64,000 bases of DNA from Leptotrichia sp. oral taxon 847 (GTDB lineage Bacteria; Fusobacteriota; Fusobacteriia; Fusobacteriales; Leptotrichiaceae), in assembly GCF_001553645.1 (NCBI RefSeq), contig NZ_CP014231.1, forward strand, positions 1,054,001 through 1,118,000, given 5' to 3'. The notes under the pieces are model-generated. The model had not been told where the DNA came from. It was given only the letters and a program-made list of their open reading frames with translations, and did no database searches. Below are positions 28,761 to 35,996 of the stretch, in pieces; the stretch's first letter is position 1; every line of letters begins with the position of its first letter. A program made the position numbers and the translations under genes.

Positions 28761-29994
28761 TTCTTTTAGGCGTGTTCAGCTCACCTCTATTGTATAGGAC
28801 GCTTAAGTCCACAACTTTACTTTTTCTTAATATGTTTAATGCTCCATTACAATCTGCATTTATGAGTTTACCTTTTTTTGTTTGATATAGTCCTCTTTTT
28901 ATCCTTTTTCCACTGAATACATATTCTTGTAGATTTTCTTTATCATATATTGGAATTTCATCTCCATCAAAGAAACTTGCTTTTGATGTATAACTTTCTT
29001 CTTGTAGTTTAAATTCTATTCCATATAGTTTACATAGATATATTAATTTATCTCTTAATTTTCTATATGGTATATTTACAAAATTTTGATTATTTATACT
29101 TCCTATATTTGAATTTCTTTGAAAGTCCTCATTATATCCTAGAACTAGTTTTCCTATATCATTATTAAGACAATAATTTATTATTATTCTTGCTGCTTTT
29201 GAAAGATAATCTTCTATGCGATTATTTCGCCTTCTAGCTATTCTCTTTTGCCTTAATGTTGTGCATTCAGTCTTTTGTTTATCTTTTATACTTTGTAATT
29301 TTGCATTTATCTTATTATAGTATTGATTAATAGATTTTAATTTTCTACCGTCTATTAGGAATGAAGCTCCAGCATTAGTTACACAAGTACAAAGATTATC
29401 TATACCTAAATCTATTCCTAGTCCATTTTCTTTATTTAATTCCCTTTGAACTTCTTCTACTTCATAAGTATATTGAATTTCAAAGTACCTAGAATGTTGT
29501 TTAGGTATTATTCTAATCTCCTTTATCTTCTTGTCTTTTAATATTGGCGGTAGTTTTATTGCGATTTCCTCATGTGTCTTTCTAAATGAATTTGAATAAG
29601 GAACTATCAGAATATCATCTTTTAATCTAACAAATCCTATAACAAGAGTTGTAAAACCATCCTTAGCAAGATATTTAGGTAATTTTATTTTTTTAATATC
29701 ATATTGACCATTTTTAGCAAGTTTTAAAAGTCCAAAAAATGATTTAAAACTTCCGTCTGCTTCTTTTAGAATTTGTTGAGCCATATTAGAATTTAACTTC
29801 TTATAGTTCTCACTATTTTTAAGCATTTTATAGTTTTCATTATAACTTAAATACTTTTTCTTATTAAAATAGTATTGTCTAACATTATATATAGCTTCAT
29901 TAGTTAAGTTCTTGGCTATATGAGATAAATATTTTAAATTTCTAAACTCCTTTTTACTAAGATGTTTTACCTGTTGTTTTAATGTTAAATACAT
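28747..29994 (-). CDS. tnpB: TnpB, RNA-guided nuclease of IS200/IS605/IStron type
   Basis: TnpB proteins use an omega-RNA from the element's right end to cut DNA next to a target-adjacent motif. This 415-aa protein has the N-terminal helical part and a RuvC-like nuclease with the three acidic residues D195 (GLGIDLGIDN), E289 (LVLGYNED) and D381 (NADCNGALN). The family motif ESYTSKASFFDGDEIP at about 333-348 sits where many TnpBs carry a CxxC zinc ribbon. The expected cysteines are absent, so this belongs to a zinc-ribbon-less branch or has lost it. The ATG at 29994 has a strong GGAGGTGA site. It lies within the 3' peripheral part of the group I intron. Confidence 0.92.
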   Translation of the reverse strand: MYLTLKQQVKHLSKKEFRNLKYLSHIAKNLTNEAIYNVRQYYFNKKKYLSYNENYKMLKNSENYKKLNSNMAQQILKEADGSFKSFFGLLKLAKNGQYDIKKIKLPKYLAKDGFTTLVIGFVRLKDDILIVPYSNSFRKTHEEIAIKLPPILKDKKIKEIRIIPKQHSRYFEIQYTYEVEEVQRELNKENGLGIDLGIDNLCTCVTNAGASFLIDGRKLKSINQYYNKINAKLQSIKDKQKTECTTLRQKRIARRRNNRIEDYLSKAARIIINYCLNNDIGKLVLGYNEDFQRNSNIGSINNQNFVNIPYRKLRDKLIYLCKLYGIEFKLQEESYTSKASFFDGDEIPIYDKENLQEYVFSGKRIKRGLYQTKKGKLINADCNGALNILRKSKVVDLSVLYNRGELNTPKRIRVV

Positions 29995-30022
29995 ATATAA
30001 TCACCTCCTTTTCATCAGAGAT

Positions 30023-30028
30023 ATTATA
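30023..30028 (-). promoter_or_regulatory. Possible tnpB -10 element
   Basis: A TATAAT hexamer lies about 29 bp upstream of the tnpB ATG. No good -35 is present at 16-18 bp, so independent transcription is uncertain. Confidence 0.3.
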
Positions 30029-30100
30029 CTATATATTCTACATTTTAACTATCAAAAAGTAATATTTTTTATTTATTTTTAAATATTTTTAAAGTTTTTA

Positions 30101-30118
30101 AAACCCCACAACAGTGGG
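30101..30118 (-). terminator. Terminator-like hairpin between intron core and tnpB
   Basis: In the RNA, CCCAC-UGUU-GUGGG is followed by GUUUUAAAA. It sits directly after the intron core and about 110 nt before the tnpB start. The stem is short but GC-rich in an AT-rich context. It could attenuate transcription into tnpB, or be a structural peripheral stem of the intron. Confidence 0.4.
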
Positions 30119-30577
30119 AAGCGTCGTTCACATAAGTGCGCTACTACTTATGCAGTTCTCTTATGAACTTCTTGTTATCTCTAACAAGCACAGACTATAT
30201 CTTATCCATATCCTATTTCAAGGACTTAGGCGAAACCACTTCCAATACCAATCGCTTGTATTGTACTCCCCTCACGAGGGATAGTCGTTGAACTTTCCTT
30301 TTCAGGCTTAGCTGCTGATTGTCTATTATCATAATACTTAGGTTTTAACCTTATACCATCTAGTATATTTTTTCTGATTTCTCCACTATCACACTTGTAC
30401 CATATTTTAACGAAGATACTATGTTGTAGTTATACTAGCTTTAAGAGTTCCCAGCAATTCAGTTTCTTTGTTGCACAGTTCTTTCTGTGTCTACATACAA
30501 GTTTCCCTATATGCTTACTAAAATTCTCAAACAATTCATCTCACGACTAAAAGTCGCGAGTGTTCTTGCATTATTTA
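30105..30577 (-). ncRNA. Group I intron catalytic core of the IStron
   Basis: The coding-strand RNA contains the four conserved group I elements in order. P (AAUUGCUGGGAAC) is at 30459-30447, Q (AAUCAGCAGCUAAGCCUG) at 30320-30303, R (GUUCAACGACUA) at 30294-30283 and S (AAGAUAUAGUC) at 30203-30193. P4 forms between UUGCUG of P and CAGCAG of Q. P7 forms between GACUA of R and UAGUC of S, which are exact complements. A GUAAG at 30518-30514 can act as internal guide, pairing with UUUAU at the 5' exon end with the required G-U at the splice site. A hairpin CUUGUUA-GAGA-UAACAAG just after S fits P9. Splicing would ligate the smpB exons; the activity itself is inference. Confidence 0.92.
30540..30560. 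repeat. Left-end palindrome of the IStron
   Basis: The arms CTCACGACT and AGTCGCGAG (one mismatch, 3-nt loop) form the subterminal hairpin expected at the left end of IS200/IS605-family elements. It lies 17 nt inside the boundary. The flanking words CAATTCATCTC and TTCTTGC recur at the miniature element near 44.5 kb. Confidence 0.75.
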
Positions 30578-30738
30578 ATAAAAACTTCATTTCTTATAAT
30601 TCTTACGAAACTCTCTTTTATACTTATCTTACCAGCTTTTACAGATTTTACTTCTGTTCCCACAAGCTCGATTCCAGCCTCCAATTTTTCCTCTATAAAA
30701 TAGTCATGATACGCTTTTTTATTTTTTGCTAAAATCAT
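30578..30738 (-). CDS. smpB: SmpB, 5' exon (split by an IStron)
   Basis: This exon encodes 53 codons plus two bases of Smp[40 protein letters not shown] and [15 protein letters not shown]. These are the conserved N-terminal strands and the tmRNA-contacting HDYFIEE-GTEVKS blocks. A GGGGGAAG ribosome binding site precedes the ATG at 30738. Without splicing, translation would run two codons into the element and stop at TAA 30573-30571, giving a 55-aa fragment. With splicing, the frame continues at 28667. The gene follows rnr and the small lipoprotein gene on the same strand; rnr-smpB linkage is common in bacteria. Confidence 0.92.
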
Positions 30739-30750
30739 ATCTTCCCCCTT

Positions 30751-31296
30751 TTATTGACTTGCTATTCCAAGTGAAAATAGTTTTATTAAATCTTTATTTT
30801 CATTTGCGTTAAGTAGCCATTTATCTCCATCTTTTACATAATTTATTTTAAAATTTTCATTCACAAAATTTACTTTATTTTCTTTAAATTTTTGTGCAAA
30901 GAAACTTTTTGTAAATTTTATTATTTCTTGTCTTGCTTGTTCATCCGTCATTTGTTTACTTTCAATAAATTTTGCTTTATCTTTTATTTGAATGTAGTAC
31001 TCTGGCATAACACTCGTAATATTAGGATAATTTACTTTAAGGTCCATTTGAGCTTTATCACCATTTACTTCAACTTTTTTTATTTTATATTTTATTCTTT
31101 TAAATCCTTCCTCAATGATTGAAAACTCCTCTTCGCTAAGATTTGAGCTCATTTTTTTTACTTTGTTGTAATCACCGGTTTTCATAATTTTCATAGTGTC
31201 ATCAAAATTTTTTTCGATTTTTTGCTCCTCTTTATTTCCACAGCTTATAAGCATAAAAAAACAAAAACTTATTAAAATTAATATTTTTCTTTTCAT
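30751..31296 (-). CDS. Small lipoprotein of unknown function
   Basis: This 181-aa secreted protein has a type II signal peptide ending in a lipobox (LISC), so the mature N-terminus is Cys-Gly-Asn anchored to a membrane. The rest is a charged alpha/beta domain (for example KIKKVEVNGDKAQMDLKVNYPN and NYVKDGDKWLLNANENKDL). It is reminiscent of small NTF2-like or DUF-type lipoprotein domains, but I do not recognise a specific family. It lies 148 bp after rnr and 13 bp before smpB, so it is probably co-transcribed with smpB. Confidence 0.82.
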   Translation of the reverse strand: MKRKILILISFCFFMLISCGNKEEQKIEKNFDDTMKIMKTGDYNKVKKMSSNLSEEEFSIIEEGFKRIKYKIKKVEVNGDKAQMDLKVNYPNITSVMPEYYIQIKDKAKFIESKQMTDEQARQEIIKFTKSFFAQKFKENKVNFVNENFKINYVKDGDKWLLNANENKDLIKLFSLGIASQ

Positions 31297-31443
31297 AAAA
31301 ACTCCTCACATAATAAATTTACATTAATTTAGGACAATGTATGATCCTTTTTAAATACTATTTTATAATTTTTTACAATTTTTAAAAAAATTAGCTTAAA
31401 ATTTAAAAATGAAGTTACTAAATAATTCTTTTTATTTTCATTT

Positions 31444-33741
31444 TCAATTTGTTTCGCTTTTTTCTTCTTCAAACGGAATAACTTCAATTTCCATCTTTTC
31501 GTAACTTGCACTCACAACGCTCACTTTTAATGTATTTCCCATCGTAAAGCTCTCATTTGTCCTTTTATTTATAATTTTAAAATTTTCTTCATCGTAAATA
31601 AAATTATCCCGTGAACTTGTAATATTATAAACAACTTCTATATGATTTTCAAGTTCCATAAATATTTTATTTTTATTCATTCCACTAAGTCTAGCTATAA
31701 ATGTTTCACCAATTTTATCTTGCATATATTCAATTAATTTAATTTTTACACTATCTTCTTCCAATTTATCGGCAATTCGTTCGGTTTTGGAAATATTACT
31801 TGCTATCGCCTCAAAATCAGATAAATATTTTGTTTTTTCCCTCTCATTTATAAATCTTTCAATCGAACGCCCAAGCATCCTGTGGACAACTAAATCTGAA
31901 TATCGTCTAATTGGCGAAGTAAAATGCAAATAATATTTAGAAGCCAGGCCAAAATGCCCAAGATTTTTATTTGCATATCTTGCCCGCTGCATAGCCCGTA
32001 AAATTAACTTGTGAATCAAATATCCTTCTGGTAGTCCCGTTGTTTTATTTATAATATTTTGAAATTTTCCAGGATGAATTTCATCCATATTTTTTAGTGA
32101 ATATCCAAATTTTATAAGCGTTTCATTTAACGCTTGAATTTTAGCCTTGTCTGGATCTTCGTGAACCCTGTAAATCGCTGGAGTTTCTTCCCAAAATAAT
32201 TTTTCTGCCACAGTTTCATTTGCAATTACCATAAAATCTTCAATTAACTTTTCAGCTTCCCCACGAGAACGAAGCTTAATATCTTTTACAAATTTATTTT
32301 CATCCAGCACAACTTTTATTTCTGGCAGTTCAAAATCAATACTTCCTCTTCTCTTTTTATTCGCACGAATTATTTTAGAAAGTTCCAACATATTTTTTAG
32401 CATTTCTGAAATTTTTTCATATGTTTCAAAAACCTTTTTATTTTCAAAAAATATTTCTTTTTTTTCTTCAGACAAATTCTCATTCTTTTCGTTTTTTTCG
32501 ATTTTTTCATCTTTTTGATAATCAAAAATTTTATTCACATCGTCGTAAGTCATTCGATATTTAGACTTTATAACTGATTTATAAAAATTATTTTTTATAA
32601 CTTTTCCTTTTGAGTCGATTTCCATCTCAACCGAAAAAGTTAGTTTATCTTCGTTTGGATTAAGCGAACAAAGATTGTTTGACAATTTTCTTGGAAGCAT
32701 TGGAATCACTCTGTCCACAAGATAAATCGAATTTCCCCGCTTTAGTGCTTCACTGTCAAGTGCAGTATTTTCGCCAACATAATGAGAAACATCGGCAATA
32801 CTTACAATAAGCTTGTATCTATCTTCTTTTTTTTCAACATACACGGCGTCATCCAAATCTTTTGCATCCACTCCATCAATCGTAATGATGTCAAGATTTC
32901 GCAAATCTTTTCTATTTGAAAGTTCATCTGTAAAATCTTCATCAATTTTATCTAGTTCTTTTAAAACTTCATTAGGAAACTTTTCTTCAATTCCTTCATT
33001 CAAAAGCAACGACGAAATTAAAACTTCTGTATCTTGCGGATTTCCCAAGACACTTACAATTTCTCCTTCTGGTTTTCGTGTATCATCTCCCCAAAAATCA
33101 ATTTTTACAGCAACCAGATCTCCAGTTTTTGCGCCTTTTATAAATTTTTTTGGAATGTAGATGTCGCTTGTAGAATTTTTTGGACGAACAAAGCCAAAGC
33201 TCAAATTGTGCTCAAAAATCCCAACTATAATCTCTCTGTTTCTCTTAATTACATTTACAACTTCGCCCTCTCTTTTTTTAGAACTGCTACTTTCTTTCAA
33301 AATTCTCACCAAAACTGTATCACCGTTCATTGCGGTATTTAAGTACGCACCTGGAATAAAAACGCTATGTTCACCCAAAATGTCCAAAAATCCAAAATTC
33401 CCATTTCCAATAGAAATTTCTCCCCGCAAAAATCCTTCTTTTTCAGGCAAAGTGTATTTTCCATTTCTCTTCAAAAAAATTTCGCCCTTTTCTTCCCAGT
33501 GATTTAATAATGTTTTATAAATTTTTCTTTTTTTAGGACTCCACTCCAAAAGCTGTAAAATTTCCTGAAAATTAAATTCATAATCCTTTAACACTTTTTT
33601 TAAATATCTTAGCTCTTTTTCTTCCTTTTCTTCAATTTTTTTTATTTTTTCTTCCTCATGTTTTTTCAAATCTTTTTTATTTTCAAAACTTTTGTTTTTT
33701 TTATTTTTTTGATTCCTCTTTTTATATTTTTTTTCTCTCAT
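31444..33741 (-). CDS. rnr: Ribonuclease R
   Basis: RNase R is a processive 3'-5' exoribonuclease that degrades structured RNA. In other bacteria it acts with SmpB-tmRNA on rescued mRNAs. The 765-aa product has a Lys/Glu-rich N-terminal extension (about residues 1-45), a winged-helix domain (FQEILQLLEWSPKKRKI), cold-shock domains, the RNB catalytic domain with TIDGVDAKDLDDAVYVE, and a C-terminal S1 domain. Conserved RNB blocks ASKYYLHFTSPIRRYSDL and GLPEGYLIHKLILRAM are present. Its position upstream of smpB fits the functional link. The ORF ends in a short acidic tail. Confidence 0.95.
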   Translation of the reverse strand: MREKKYKKRNQKNKKNKSFENKKDLKKHEEEKIKKIEEKEEKELRYLKKVLKDYEFNFQEILQLLEWSPKKRKIYKTLLNHWEEKGEIFLKRNGKYTLPEKEGFLRGEISIGNGNFGFLDILGEHSVFIPGAYLNTAMNGDTVLVRILKESSSSKKREGEVVNVIKRNREIIVGIFEHNLSFGFVRPKNSTSDIYIPKKFIKGAKTGDLVAVKIDFWGDDTRKPEGEIVSVLGNPQDTEVLISSLLLNEGIEEKFPNEVLKELDKIDEDFTDELSNRKDLRNLDIITIDGVDAKDLDDAVYVEKKEDRYKLIVSIADVSHYVGENTALDSEALKRGNSIYLVDRVIPMLPRKLSNNLCSLNPNEDKLTFSVEMEIDSKGKVIKNNFYKSVIKSKYRMTYDDVNKIFDYQKDEKIEKNEKNENLSEEKKEIFFENKKVFETYEKISEMLKNMLELSKIIRANKKRRGSIDFELPEIKVVLDENKFVKDIKLRSRGEAEKLIEDFMVIANETVAEKLFWEETPAIYRVHEDPDKAKIQALNETLIKFGYSLKNMDEIHPGKFQNIINKTTGLPEGYLIHKLILRAMQRARYANKNLGHFGLASKYYLHFTSPIRRYSDLVVHRMLGRSIERFINEREKTKYLSDFEAIASNISKTERIADKLEEDSVKIKLIEYMQDKIGETFIARLSGMNKNKIFMELENHIEVVYNITSSRDNFIYDEENFKIINKRTNESFTMGNTLKVSVVSASYEKMEIEVIPFEEEKSETN

Positions 33742-33771
33742 AATCTCTCACCTTTTTTCTTGCTAAAAAAA

Positions 33772-33821
33772 TTGTCCCAAAAAATTAATGAAACAAAAAA
33801 TCATTAATTATTTTAGGACAA
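33772..33821 (-). terminator. Terminator after the GerMN-like gene
   Basis: The arms TTGTCC...AATTAATGA and TCATTAATT...GGGACAA enclose an A/T-rich loop and are followed by TTTTTTT on the minus strand. It separates the yajC-amidase-GerMN genes from rnr. Confidence 0.75.
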
Positions 33822-33828
33822 CTATTTA

Positions 33829-34359
33829 TCACCCGATATTTGTTTCTCCATCTATTTGAATTACAACACTTTGAATATTTGAAAAATTTTTCAAAATTGT
33901 ATTCGACACCGCCTGAGAAAAACCATTAAATAATTCAGGATTTTTTTTCAAATTTAGAAACTCTCCATTTAACTTGACAACTGTTGTATTAACATTATTT
34001 ATTCTCAAATTATAAGCGCTTCTAAATTTCATATTTTCATTAATAAAATCTGAATTTTTTATAATTTCATTAATAAAATCTCCTTCGACTAAATTCAACT
34101 GTCTAGGAATTGTCACTTCCTTTTCATTTACAGTCTTACTATTTCTATCATACACAAAAATAGTAATTGTCTGATAATTTTCTGCGTTATTTTGGATTCT
34201 CTCCTCTTCCGAACCTTTATCCACAGTAACTTCTATCGTGTCTTTGTGATCTTTATCATAAAAACTCGTAGCTACAACTCCAGCTGTTACCAACACAAGT
34301 ATTATCACCCAACCATTTTTTCTAAAAAAACCTTTTTTTTTCTTAATTTCTTCTGCCAT
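33829..34359 (-). CDS. Membrane-anchored GerMN-like domain protein
   Basis: This 176-aa protein has a basic N-terminus (MAEEIKKKKGFFRKNG), one membrane helix (WVIILVLVTAGVVATSFY) and an extracytoplasmic domain. The C-terminal half (about residues 75-172) resembles the GerMN fold: INNVNTTVVKLNGEFLN, FSQAVSNTILKNFSNIQSVVIQIDG. GerMN domains occur in spore-germination and cell-envelope proteins and are often next to amidases, as here (amidase 28 bp upstream). The start is the ATG at 34359, preceded by GGAGA. The TTG at 34371 would put that site inside the gene. The family call is moderately confident; the function is unknown. Confidence 0.75.
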   Translation of the reverse strand: MAEEIKKKKGFFRKNGWVIILVLVTAGVVATSFYDKDHKDTIEVTVDKGSEEERIQNNAENYQTITIFVYDRNSKTVNEKEVTIPRQLNLVEGDFINEIIKNSDFINENMKFRSAYNLRINNVNTTVVKLNGEFLNLKKNPELFNGFSQAVSNTILKNFSNIQSVVIQIDGETNIG

Positions 34360-34387
34360 AATTTTCTCCAAATATTCGTAAACCTAA

Positions 34388-35554
34388 TTATTTAAAATAT
34401 TGTCTAATTCCATTAGCAATAGCTTGTGCTGCTCTTTCTTGACCTTCAGGTGTTAAATACTGTGATAAGTCACCGTAGTTATTCATAAATCCTAATTCCA
34501 CCAAAATTGAAGGCGAATTACTTCCCCGAAGCACTGCAAAATTTGCTCCAAAAACTCCTCTTCTTCTAAGTCCAATAGTGTTTATAAGATTATCTAACAC
34601 AGTTGTTGCAATAGCTTGACTTTTTTTCTGATTTGTTCTATAAAATATATCTTTTACGACTAAATCTGAAAATGGCGTATCTCCATAGCTTGAATCCACT
34701 CTATTTTCAATCTGTGCAACTCTTGCAGCATAACTTCCTTCATCTTTTTTACTAAAGTAAAATACTTCTGTTCCATTTGCCGATGAGCTTGAACCTGAAT
34801 TTAAGTGAATACTTATAAAGAAATCTGCATTTGCATCATTTCCAATTTTAGCTCTTGTATCTAATGGTACAAAGAAATCTGAATCTCTTGTCATTATAAC
34901 ATTATAATCCCGTCTTAAATTGTTAGCCAATCTTGTTGCTACTTGTAATGCTATATCTTTTTCATTATATCCATTTCCTCTTGCACCTGAATCATGTCCA
35001 CCATGTCCTGGATCTACAACAATAGTATATTTTTTATTTCCTGAAGTGGAATATCTTGGACCTGTCGATTGCTGTGGCTGTGTATAAGTACTTGTGTTAT
35101 TATTTGGTCGTGAGTAACCTGATTGCTGTCTTGAACTTCCTATACTTGTAACTGTATTTGGTCCACGTGTTGTCGATACCGCAGGATTTCCATCTCCATT
35201 ATTAAATGTTACTTCAACTTCTTTGTTTCTTGTAACTATTTGATATTTTGTCGATGGTTTTAAATAAAACATCAATGAAGTTGAAGAATTACTTTCATAT
35301 ACTTGAATTTTACTTATATACTGATCGTTTACAGAAGTAGTCTGTGGAATTCTTCCAGATTTTGAAGTATTCCAAAAACTTAAAACTAGAACATTGTCAT
35401 TTCCAACTTTTGTAACAACTGTTCCCGGCATCATCTTTTTATTTTCTCTGAACACACCTTTAAATGTTCCATTACCGTAATTTATACTTTCTAAATTTTC
35501 TGCAAATATGACAGAACCTACTAAAAATAATAAAAATACTAATATTTTTTTCAT
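34388..35554 (-). CDS. N-acetylmuramoyl-L-alanine amidase (Amidase_3) with N-terminal AMIN-like domain
   Basis: This periplasmic zinc amidase cleaves the bond between MurNAc and the stem peptide, typically for daughter cell separation. The 388-aa protein has a signal peptide (MKKILVFLLFLVGSVIFA). An AMIN-like beta domain (about residues 20-120) and a Ser/Thr/Gln/Pro linker follow. The catalytic domain carries VVDPGHGGHDSG, GYNEKDIAL and SIHLNS as zinc ligands, with the catalytic Glu in LVELGFMNN. It corresponds to AmiC-type enzymes. It lies 33 bp after yajC and 28 bp before the GerMN-like gene. Confidence 0.93.
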   Translation of the reverse strand: MKKILVFLLFLVGSVIFAENLESINYGNGTFKGVFRENKKMMPGTVVTKVGNDNVLVLSFWNTSKSGRIPQTTSVNDQYISKIQVYESNSSTSLMFYLKPSTKYQIVTRNKEVEVTFNNGDGNPAVSTTRGPNTVTSIGSSRQQSGYSRPNNNTSTYTQPQQSTGPRYSTSGNKKYTIVVDPGHGGHDSGARGNGYNEKDIALQVATRLANNLRRDYNVIMTRDSDFFVPLDTRAKIGNDANADFFISIHLNSGSSSSANGTEVFYFSKKDEGSYAARVAQIENRVDSSYGDTPFSDLVVKDIFYRTNQKKSQAIATTVLDNLINTIGLRRRGVFGANFAVLRGSNSPSILVELGFMNNYGDLSQYLTPEGQERAAQAIANGIRQYFK

Positions 35555-35587
35555 TTTTCCTCCTTAAAACTTATCCTTTCTAAAAAA

Positions 35588-35851
35588 TTATTTTTTTTCT
35601 ACACTTGAAATAGATGTTTTCAAAACTGTTAATTTTGCATTTTTATCAACTTTGATTTCGACAGTTTCGCTTAAGACATTCGTAATTGTTCCTAAAATTC
35701 CTCCAGAAGTAATTACTTTATCCCCAACTTTAAAATTGTCAATCATTTCTTTTTGTTGTTGTTTTCTTTTTTTATTTGCAAGATATGTTGGTAAAAATAT
35801 AAGTACCAATAAAATTATGTAAAATATTATTACAACAGTTGTGTTTTTCAT
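35588..35851 (-). CDS. yajC: Preprotein translocase subunit YajC
   Basis: YajC is a small single-span inner-membrane protein associated with SecDF-YidC. The 87-aa product has an N-terminal helix (VVIIFYIILLVLIFLPTYL), the basic KKRKQQQKEMIDN segment, and the signature VGDKVITSGGILGTITNVL. The ATG at 35851 follows a reasonable AAGGAG site. It is the first gene of the yajC-amidase-GerMN group. secD and secF are not adjacent. Confidence 0.93.
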   Translation of the reverse strand: MKNTTVVIIFYIILLVLIFLPTYLANKKRKQQQKEMIDNFKVGDKVITSGGILGTITNVLSETVEIKVDKNAKLTVLKTSISSVEKK

Positions 35852-35883
35852 TTTCGTTTTCTCCTTAATCTAAGATATTTTTA

Positions 35884-35912
35884 ATTATACCACAAATTCT
35901 TATATGTTTCAA
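35884..35912 (-). promoter_or_regulatory. yajC promoter
   Basis: TTGAAA and TATAAT lie 17 bp apart, with TG one base before the -10 (extended -10), about 33 bp upstream of the yajC ATG. Confidence 0.75.
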
Positions 35913-35954
35913 TTTTATATTTTTTTGTTATACTTGATTATATATGATATCCCT

Positions 35955-35992
35955 AAAAAAAAAGAACTATTTTTATCAAATAATTCTTTTTT
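35955..35992 (-). terminator. lptD terminator
   Basis: AAAAAAGAA-TATTT arms pair with AAATA-TTCTTTTTT with one mismatch around a short loop, just past the lptD stop codon. The stem is AT-rich but flanked by a T8 run on the minus strand. Confidence 0.65.
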
Positions 35993-35996
35993 CTTA

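Larger units (their letters stand above)
28668..30577 (-). mobile_element. IStron (group I intron plus TnpB) inserted in smpB
   Basis: The 1,910-bp element lies between the two smpB exons in the same orientation. From its 5' end it carries an IS200/IS605-type left-end hairpin (30540-30560), a group I intron core (30193-30459), tnpB (28747-29994) and a right-end hairpin (28670-28701). The 5' exon ends TTTAT, which fits both a TnpB target-adjacent motif of the TTTAT/TTGAT type and a splice site ending in U. The element ends GGTTCAG, giving the terminal G expected of a group I intron. There is no tnpA, so transposition would need a transposase in trans. The boundaries are set by reading-frame continuity and the U/G rule; an alternative 4 bp away was considered less likely. 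Confidence 0.9.

Noticed and set aside
30105-30577. Non-coding region in the element as a tmRNA gene or CRISPR array
   Set aside because: There are no regular repeats and no tRNA-like ends with a tag-peptide frame; the ordered P, Q, R, S elements identify a group I intron.
31329-31511. 60-aa minus-strand ORF overlapping the end of rnr
   Set aside because: It overlaps the rnr 3' end in another frame and has no supporting features.
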